From Flavobacterium tructae (GTDB taxonomy: Bacteria > Bacteroidota > Bacteroidia > Flavobacteriales > Flavobacteriaceae), in assembly GCF_002217475.1 (NCBI RefSeq), contig NZ_MUHH01000034.1, positions 42,038-106,037 of the forward strand: DNA of 64,000 bases. The letters run 5' to 3'. Positions 58,579-64,000 of this stretch are shown here, one piece after another. Numbering within the stretch: the stretch's first letter is position 1; every line of letters starts with the position of its first letter. The translations under genes and the position numbers were made by a program. Under the pieces are notes generated by a model. It did no database searches and had not been told where the DNA came from. It worked only from the letters and a program-made list of their open reading frames with translations.

Positions 58579-60783
58579 ATGAGTGATTCAAACGAAAGTA
58601 AATGTCCTTTCCATAATGGACAAATGAAAGAAACTGCTGGTACAGGAACCTCTAATAAAGATTGGTGGCCAAATCGTTTAAATTTAAATATACTGCGTCA
58701 GCATTCTAGTTTGTCGGATCCGATGGAAAAAGATTTTAACTATGCGGAAGCATTTAAAACGTTAGATCTGAATGCAGTTAAAAAAGATCTTTTTGACCTG
58801 ATGAAAGATTCGCAGGATTGGTGGCCGGCAGATTATGGTCATTATGGTCCTTTATTTATTCGTATGGCTTGGCACAGCGCGGGAACGTATCGTATATCAG
58901 ACGGTCGTGGAGGTGCGAGTTCGGGGAATCAGCGTTTTGCTCCTCTAAACAGCTGGCCGGACAACGGGAATTTAGATAAAGCACGTTTTTTACTTTGGCC
59001 AATCAAACAGAAGTATGGGAACAAAATCTCCTGGGCCGATTTGATGATCTTAACAGGTAACTGCGCTTTAGAATCTATGGGATTTAAGACTTTTGGATTT
59101 GCAGGTGGAAGGGAAGATGTTTGGGAACCGGAACAGGATGTGAACTGGGGCTCAGAAATAGAATGGTTGGCTACCAGTGATAAACCATTTAGCAGGTATA
59201 CCGGTGATAGAAATCTGGAGAATCCGCTTGCGGCTGTACAAATGGGATTAATATATGTAAACCCTGAAGGCCCGGATGGTAACCCGGATCCACTAGGTTC
59301 CGGTAGAGATATTAGAGAGACTTTTGCAAGAATGGCTATGGATGATGCAGAAACTGTGGCATTAGTGGCGGGAGGTCATACATTCGGAAAAGCGCATGGT
59401 GCCGGTGATGCAGCATTAGTCGGAGCTGAGCCGGAAGGTGCCAGCATAGAACAAATGGGAATGGGCTGGAAAAGCAGTTTTGGTAGCGGAGTAGGCGGAG
59501 ATGCTATTACCAGTGGGATTGAAGGAGCCTGGAAACCAAATCCGACTACCTGGGATAATGGTTTTTTTGAAACGTTGTTTAAGTACGATTGGAAATTAAC
59601 CAAAAGTCCTGCAGGAGCACATCAGTGGACACCAACAGATGAAAGCGCTGCTACAACAGTAGAAGATGCTCACAATCCGGCCAAACGACATGCTCCGATG
59701 ATGACAACAGCTGATATGGCACTGAAATTAGATCCTATTTACGCACCAATTTCAAGAGACTATTTCGAGAATTTCGACAAATTTGCTGATGCTTTTGCGA
59801 GAGCATGGTACAAACTGACGCACAGAGATTTGGGGCCTGTTTCCCGTTATTTAGGGCCTGAAGTTCCAAGTGAAATATTAATTTGGCAAGACCCGATTCC
59901 TGCCGCTAAAGGCGAGTTGAGTTATAATGATATTGCTGCTTTAAAAGATAAAATTCTTTCCAGCGGACTTTCTATTTCAGAATTGGTAAATACGGCTTGG
60001 GCATCAGCTTCTACATTCCGAGGTTCTGATAAACGTGGAGGAGCTAATGGCGCCCGTATTCGTTTTGAACCGCAAATTAGCTGGGAAGTTAATGGAGGTG
60101 GACAAGTAAAAAAGGTATTGGCTGCTTTAGAAGCCATACAAAATGATTTTGCTAATTCAGGAAAATCAGTATCGATTGCCGATTTAATTGTTTTAGGAGG
60201 ATCTGCTGCTATTGAAAAAGCAGCATCAAATGCCGGTTTATCTGTTGATGTTCCTTTTACACAAGGAAGAGGTGATGCTACTTTAGAGCAGACAGATGTA
60301 CATTCGTTTGAAGTATTAGAGCCAAAAGCAGATGGATTCCGAAACTATAAAAGTGCAAAAACAGGAGCCATTACCGAAGAACTTTTAATAGACAAAGCAC
60401 AATTATTAACCTTATCTGTACCTGAAATGACAGTGTTGGTGGGAGGTTTGAGAGTGTTGAATGCTAACTATGACGGTTCTAAACATGGTGTGTTTACCGC
60501 AAATAAAGAAACATTAAGTAATGATTTCTTCATAAATCTGCTAGATTTAAGAACGGCCTGGAAAGCCAGTGATGAAACCGGTGAAGTTTTTGAAGGACGT
60601 AATCGTACTACGGGAGAGGTTAAATGGACAGCAACCCGTGCCGATCTTATATTTGGCTCTAATTCTGAACTTCGTGCTTTAGCTGAGGTATACGCAAGCA
60701 GTGATGCCAAAGGGAAATTTGTTAAAGATTTTGTCTCAGCATGGACTAAAGTAATGAATCTGGACCGATTTGATGTACGTTAA
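58579..60783 (+). CDS. katG: Catalase-peroxidase
   Basis: A 734-residue bifunctional haem enzyme that removes hydrogen peroxide. The distal site is Arg95, Trp98 and His99 in RMAWHSAGTYR. The proximal haem ligand is His267 in GGHTFGKAHG. The Met-Tyr-Trp adduct needed for catalase activity is complete (Trp98, Tyr226, Met252). The C-terminal second peroxidase-like domain is present (about 420-734), as in all KatG. Full length. Cytoplasmic, no signal peptide. Own promoter at 58448; induction by peroxide is likely but the operator is not visible. Confidence 0.98.
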   Translation: MSDSNESKCPFHNGQMKETAGTGTSNKDWWPNRLNLNILRQHSSLSDPMEKDFNYAEAFKTLDLNAVKKDLFDLMKDSQDWWPADYGHYGPLFIRMAWHSAGTYRISDGRGGASSGNQRFAPLNSWPDNGNLDKARFLLWPIKQKYGNKISWADLMILTGNCALESMGFKTFGFAGGREDVWEPEQDVNWGSEIEWLATSDKPFSRYTGDRNLENPLAAVQMGLIYVNPEGPDGNPDPLGSGRDIRETFARMAMDDAETVALVAGGHTFGKAHGAGDAALVGAEPEGASIEQMGMGWKSSFGSGVGGDAITSGIEGAWKPNPTTWDNGFFETLFKYDWKLTKSPAGAHQWTPTDESAATTVEDAHNPAKRHAPMMTTADMALKLDPIYAPISRDYFENFDKFADAFARAWYKLTHRDLGPVSRYLGPEVPSEILIWQDPIPAAKGELSYNDIAALKDKILSSGLSISELVNTAWASASTFRGSDKRGGANGARIRFEPQISWEVNGGGQVKKVLAALEAIQNDFANSGKSVSIADLIVLGGSAAIEKAASNAGLSVDVPFTQGRGDATLEQTDVHSFEVLEPKADGFRNYKSAKTGAITEELLIDKAQLLTLSVPEMTVLVGGLRVLNANYDGSKHGVFTANKETLSNDFFINLLDLRTAWKASDETGEVFEGRNRTTGEVKWTATRADLIFGSNSELRALAEVYASSDAKGKFVKDFVSAWTKVMNLDRFDVR

Positions 60784-60785
60784 TA

Positions 60786-60955
60786 TAAAGGTTCTAAGTT
60801 TCTGAGGTTCTCAGAGACAAAGGGACAAAGGTTCTGAGTTTTGAACGTATATTTTTAAAAAATTAACCCGACAGGTTTTTAAAACCTGTCGGGTTTGTTT
60901 ATTTAAGAGGAAAATCTTTGTTTCTTTGAGCCTTTGCAACTTTGCACTTAAGAAA
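60786..60955. repeat. Loose inverted repeat of TTCTAAG/CAAAGG words around the katG-purU gap
   Basis: The left part (60788-60833, with CTAAGTTTCTGAGGTTCTCAG and ACAAAGGTTCTGAG) and the right part (60910-60955, TTTGTTTCTTTGAGCCTTTG) share reversed words. It surrounds the terminator at 60865-60900. The pairing is poorer than in the other copies. Confidence 0.5.
60865..60900. terminator. Terminator between convergent katG and purU
   Basis: Perfect 15-bp stem AACCCGACAGGTTTT / AAAACCTGTCGGGTT with T-runs on the plus strand and A-rich sequence on the other side. Confidence 0.85.
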
Positions 60956-61802
60956 AAACAACTGTTTTGTTACTGTAAACTATTGTTTTTCTTTCGGCAT
61001 GTAATTTTATGGCTCTGGCTAAAACGATGCGTTCTAAATCACGCCCTTTCATAATAAAATCTTCAACGGAATGTATGTGTGAAACTCTCGCAATATCCTG
61101 TTCAATAATTGGCCCTTCATCCAGTTGTTCCGTCACGTAGTGGCTGGTTGCTCCAATAATTTTTACCCCTCGCTTAAAAGCCGAGTGATAAGGTTTGGCA
61201 CCCGGGAAGGCCGGTAAAAACGAATGATGGATATTAATGATTTTATTCTCGTAAAGCGAAATCAATTTAGGCGTAACGATCTGCATATAACGCGCCAGGA
61301 CAATGAAGTTAATCTGGTATTTTTTTAACAGTTCAATTTGTTTGGCTTCACCTTCTTCTTTATTGTCTTTTGTAAATGGAACACAGTGAAACGGAATATT
61401 AAATCGTTCGGCAACTGATCGCAACTCGTTATGATTACTAATGATGACAGGAATTTCTATATTTAATTCGTTAGCACTGTAACGCCCAAGAATATCAAAC
61501 AGACAATGATCGTATTTGGAGACAAACAAAGCCATTTTAGGTTTGTGTTCCTGATTGTACAATTCCCACGACATATTAAAGTCGGTTGCAATCGTTTTTG
61601 AAAAATCTTCTTTTATCGATTCGGCACTCACATGTTGATTGGTGAGCTCACATTCCAGTCGCATAAAAAAGACATTTTGCTCTACATCAACATGCTGATC
61701 GATATAGGTAATATTTCCTTCGACTTTAGCAATAAAAGTGGTCACTGCGGCAATGATTCCTTTTTGATCCTTGCAGTGCATCAGAATGGTTATTTTTTGC
61801 AT
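60948..61802 (-). CDS. purU: Formyltetrahydrofolate deformylase
   Basis: A 284-residue enzyme that hydrolyses 10-formyltetrahydrofolate to formate and tetrahydrofolate, balancing one-carbon pools. The N-terminal ACT domain (about 1-80, ILMHCKDQKGIIAAVT) is followed by the formyl-transferase-fold catalytic domain with NIHHSFLPAFPG and ATSHYVTEQLDEGPI, which supply the Asn, His and Asp of the active site. Complete length. Convergent with katG. Confidence 0.96.
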   Translation of the reverse strand: MQKITILMHCKDQKGIIAAVTTFIAKVEGNITYIDQHVDVEQNVFFMRLECELTNQHVSAESIKEDFSKTIATDFNMSWELYNQEHKPKMALFVSKYDHCLFDILGRYSANELNIEIPVIISNHNELRSVAERFNIPFHCVPFTKDNKEEGEAKQIELLKKYQINFIVLARYMQIVTPKLISLYENKIINIHHSFLPAFPGAKPYHSAFKRGVKIIGATSHYVTEQLDEGPIIEQDIARVSHIHSVEDFIMKGRDLERIVLARAIKLHAERKTIVYSNKTVVFS

Positions 61803-61889
61803 TTTGGTTTAGGTTATTGGTTAATCGGTTAATCGTTGATTGGTTAATTCGATTAAGCGATTAACCAATCAACAATTTAACAACAAAAG

Positions 61890-62615
61890 CTATTTTTTGT
61901 CCTGCATAGCAAATACTTTCTTCAATAAAGGAGATGTTCTTGCATTGATGTTGGTACGAATGTCTTTTTCTTCTACAGCAATCATTTTAAAAACACCTGC
62001 TAAAGCCTGATTTGTGGTATAATCAGTCAAATCCGGGTTTACTTTTCGAACTAATGGAATGGTGTTGTATTTCTTGATTATGTTTGTCCAGATTACATCA
62101 GCACCTACTTTTTCAAAAGAAGTTTTGATTACGGGATTGAATTTGCTGTACAAAGCGGTTGTAGTGCTGTTTTGTAAATAACTGGTTGCAGCACTTTCGT
62201 TCCCCAATAAAATGTTTTTGGCATCGGTAAACGACATGTTTTTAACCGCAGAAACAAAGATTGGTGTAGCTTCTTTAACGGCATCTTCAGCAGCACGATT
62301 CATTGCTTTTATGCCTTCATCGGCAAGAGAGGATAAACCAATTTTTCGTAAGGTAGCATCAACCCTTTGCAGTTCTTCCGGCATTAAAATTTTTACCGCT
62401 TCATTTTTATAAAAACCATCCTCAGTGGTTAATTTGCTTACTTGCTTTGTAATTCCTTTGTTCAGGGCTTCTTTTAATCCCGAGGCAATATCAACATTTC
62501 CGGTGCCATTAATCTTTGACGATAATTGAGATAACTGATCTAAAGTTTTTTGTATCTGAGCATTAGAAGTGAAAGAAAATGTAAGTGTAAGTAACAGAAG
62601 TAGAATCTTTTTCAT
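61890..62615 (-). CDS. DUF4197 domain protein, exported
   Basis: A 241-residue exported protein: signal peptide of about 19 residues (SNAQ), then an all-helical DUF4197 domain (about 40-235) with ASGLKEALNKGITKQVSKLT near the start and ILLGNESAATSYLQ in the middle. DUF4197 is a common Bacteroidota/Proteobacteria periplasmic family of unknown function. A TATTTTTG on the minus strand (62639-62646) may be its -7 box. Confidence 0.9.
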   Translation of the reverse strand: MKKILLLLLTLTFSFTSNAQIQKTLDQLSQLSSKINGTGNVDIASGLKEALNKGITKQVSKLTTEDGFYKNEAVKILMPEELQRVDATLRKIGLSSLADEGIKAMNRAAEDAVKEATPIFVSAVKNMSFTDAKNILLGNESAATSYLQNSTTTALYSKFNPVIKTSFEKVGADVIWTNIIKKYNTIPLVRKVNPDLTDYTTNQALAGVFKMIAVEEKDIRTNINARTSPLLKKVFAMQDKK

Positions 62616-62638
62616 TAAAGTATAATTTTATAAGTTTT

Positions 62639-62646
62639 CAAAAATA
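62639..62646 (-). promoter_or_regulatory. Candidate -7 box of DUF4197 gene
   Basis: TATTTTTG on the minus strand, 24 nt before the ATG. No -33 element at proper spacing. Confidence 0.4.
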
Positions 62647-62723
62647 CTACTTATTCAAAAATAAAGCCACAATTTTATTTTCGGAGAACAAACAATTTGT
62701 TGGAGGTTTAACAGTTTTTTTGA

Positions 62724-62880
62724 GGTTCTAAGATGCTGAGTTACTAAGGTGCTAAGGAATAGAGGCGCAAAGGTTTTATTTGAATAGGATAATGACTCTA
62801 GGGAGTTTTTTAGAATTAAAATATTTCTTCTGAAAATAAAACTTAGCACCTTAGTAATTCAGGATTTCAGAGCCTCAGTG
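62724..62880. repeat. Inverted repeat of CTAAGATGCTGAG words
   Basis: The left arm (62724-62778, TTCTAAGATGCTGAG, TTACTAAGGTGCTAAG) pairs with the right arm (62838-62880, CTTAGCACCTTAGTAATTCAG and onward). Same word family as 47522-47846. Confidence 0.8.
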
Positions 62881-62886
62881 TTTTTT

Positions 62887-63507
62887 CTAGAAAAAACCTC
62901 CATCAAGATTTTTTCGGGATATTCGTTTAATTCCGGTATCGGTATAAGAATAGCTGGACGCTTCCGTCCATTTCCAGGTAAGTTTAGTATCACCACCTAT
63001 GCCAACTGCCGAGTAGATAATTTTTATGCTATTCTCGGTAGTAGCCATTTTTAGCCAGAGGAAGAATTGCTTAGAGTGTGGTAAGCTTTCTATTTTGATA
63101 CAACCTTGTAAATTCTCTAGAACTTCCGGATCCTCTTTGAACCATTGCTTTAGATAACTTAAATGAGTTTCTGAGCATTGATAGCCTAAATTAAGCGCCC
63201 AAAGAAATTTACATTTTAAATTGCTTTCATCGGCTTTTTTGTCACCATCCCAATGACACTCATTGCCAACACGTGTAGTAGTGAATCCAAGTGCCGCCCG
63301 TTGTGGATCGGTAAGCGTTTTGATGTAATCTTCATTGAGCTTTAGAACGCCTTTTTTGTCTAGCCAGAGTATCTTAACATAATCAACCTGATTTGCAGTT
63401 GTTTTGATTTCTTGTTTTTGTTTTTCAGTGTTTGATGGAGATGTCTGAGAGAAAGTACAGGAATAGAAACTCAGAAAGAACAAGAAAAAAAACGGACGTA
63501 GATTCAT
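62887..63507 (-). CDS. Hypothetical exported protein
   Basis: A 206-residue protein: signal peptide of about 20 residues (FSQ; a Cys17 in YSC is not followed by a canonical lipobox). The mature domain opens VDYVKILWLDKKGVLKLNEDYI, holds cysteines at CHWDGD, LKCKF, YQCSE and QGCIK, and is otherwise mixed alpha/beta. No family is recognised. Four cysteines could form two disulfides in the periplasm. It lies 6 nt after the inverted repeat and 48 nt downstream of the Coa1-like gene. Confidence 0.72.
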   Translation of the reverse strand: MNLRPFFFLFFLSFYSCTFSQTSPSNTEKQKQEIKTTANQVDYVKILWLDKKGVLKLNEDYIKTLTDPQRAALGFTTTRVGNECHWDGDKKADESNLKCKFLWALNLGYQCSETHLSYLKQWFKEDPEVLENLQGCIKIESLPHSKQFFLWLKMATTENSIKIIYSAVGIGGDTKLTWKWTEASSYSYTDTGIKRISRKNLDGGFF

Positions 63508-63555
63508 AATGTAGTATCGTAAACGGGATTTAGGTGAAGGTATTTTGTTTGTTTT

Positions 63556-63975
63556 TTATTTTTTTAGCAAATCAATTTTTTCTTTAGTGTCTTCCACATA
63601 AAGACTCATTTCATCGTATTTCCATGTTCCTTTTTTGGTTCCCACGACGTATAAAGTTCCTCTGCTTTTAGACCCCCTTATTGGAATTTGTAAGTTGCAA
63701 TGTTCAACACTATTGCTTGAATTAACACTACCTGAGGCAACTCCGTTGTCTTCAATAGGACTGCCCAATTTCTCCAGCACTATTGCATTATGCTGCGCTT
63801 CGTTCATGGCAGATTTATAAGAATCAGATTCTTTGAGCATGGTGGTAACTCCAAAGACAAGTGCAGCTATAAACAAACCAAACAGCACCACAAGACTTAA
63901 ACATCCGGTTGGAACAAACCATTTCCAGTTTCTGTCCCACCAGCTTTTTCTAACTTCAGTATAATCGTCTTCCAT
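63556..63975 (-). CDS. Coa1-like (cytochrome oxidase assembly factor Coa1 family) membrane protein
   Basis: A 139-residue protein with a short cytoplasmic N-terminus (WWDRNWKWF), one transmembrane helix (about 20-44) and a small periplasmic alpha/beta domain (about 45-139) with VLEKLGSPIEDNG and SRGTLYVVGTKKGTWKYDEM. The layout matches the Coa1 family (DUF1783-type). In mitochondria Coa1 assists cytochrome oxidase assembly; in Bacteroidota its job is unproven. Probably an operon with the secreted hypothetical gene. Confidence 0.86.
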   Translation of the reverse strand: MEDDYTEVRKSWWDRNWKWFVPTGCLSLVVLFGLFIAALVFGVTTMLKESDSYKSAMNEAQHNAIVLEKLGSPIEDNGVASGSVNSSNSVEHCNLQIPIRGSKSRGTLYVVGTKKGTWKYDEMSLYVEDTKEKIDLLKK

Positions 63976-64000
63976 AAAAAAGGGTAATTTTTAGATTTGA

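Overview
The window is a chromosomal segment of a Bacteroidota bacterium, almost certainly a Flavobacterium or close Flavobacteriaceae relative. The DNA is A/T-rich. Upstream regions carry the Bacteroidota -7 promoter element TAnnTTTG, sometimes with a TTG or TTTG about 19-20 nt upstream, rather than E. coli-type promoters. The gene families are typical of the group: TonB-dependent receptors with carboxypeptidase-regulatory-like N-termini, OmpA/thrombospondin-type-3 proteins, and DUF1573, DUF4142, DUF4197, DUF5995 and Coa1-like proteins. Many lipoprotein and '...AQ'/'...SQ' signal peptides fit as well. No tRNA, rRNA or CRISPR array was seen.

Layout. 1-7.7 kb: the end of an OmpA/PD40 envelope protein, a lipoprotein, a DUF1573 protein, valS, a GyrI-like protein and an APC permease. 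7.8-22.1 kb: an iron/siderophore uptake region with four TonB-dependent receptors, a DUF4198 protein, a periplasmic esterase and a PepSY transmembrane protein. It also holds a PchR-like AraC regulator with a two-site direct-repeat operator. 22.3-31.9 kb: an MFS transporter, small lipoprotein and membrane genes, topoisomerase III (topB), an S9 peptidase and a DUF5995 protein.

31.3-46.4 kb is the accessory part. It has a repeat family of stacked palindromes (dispersed, and as a tandem array of about 268-bp units). Between copies of that family lies a three-gene operon: membrane coiled-coil protein, P-loop GTPase, and a coiled-coil protein with a C-terminal membrane anchor. Next come an XRE regulator, a remarkable tandem array of four 40-bp hairpins, and a defence-like block. 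The block contains DUF262/DUF1524, DUF6602, a secreted RidA, a HExxH metallopeptidase with a small membrane partner, an unknown protein and an HsdR-N-like nuclease. Imperfect direct repeats of about 55 bp bracket modules of this block.

46.4-64 kb is mostly core: prfA; an envelope-stress-like cluster (DUF4142, porin-like barrel, lmo0937-like, YtxH, holin-like, hypothetical); an AraC/response regulator/CHASE3 histidine kinase operon; a DUF5723-TSP3-OmpA protein; pyrF; a BtuF-like protein without signal peptide; katG; purU; DUF4197; a secreted hypothetical; and a Coa1-like protein. Intergenic spaces repeatedly carry long hairpins built from short repeated words, mostly at gene 3' ends.

The best candidates for something undescribed are the GTPase operon (33643-36842) with its palindrome-marked promoter, the four-hairpin array (38431-38589), and the repeat-bracketed defence block (38602-46158). 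All functional statements come from reading motifs by eye; no database search was run.
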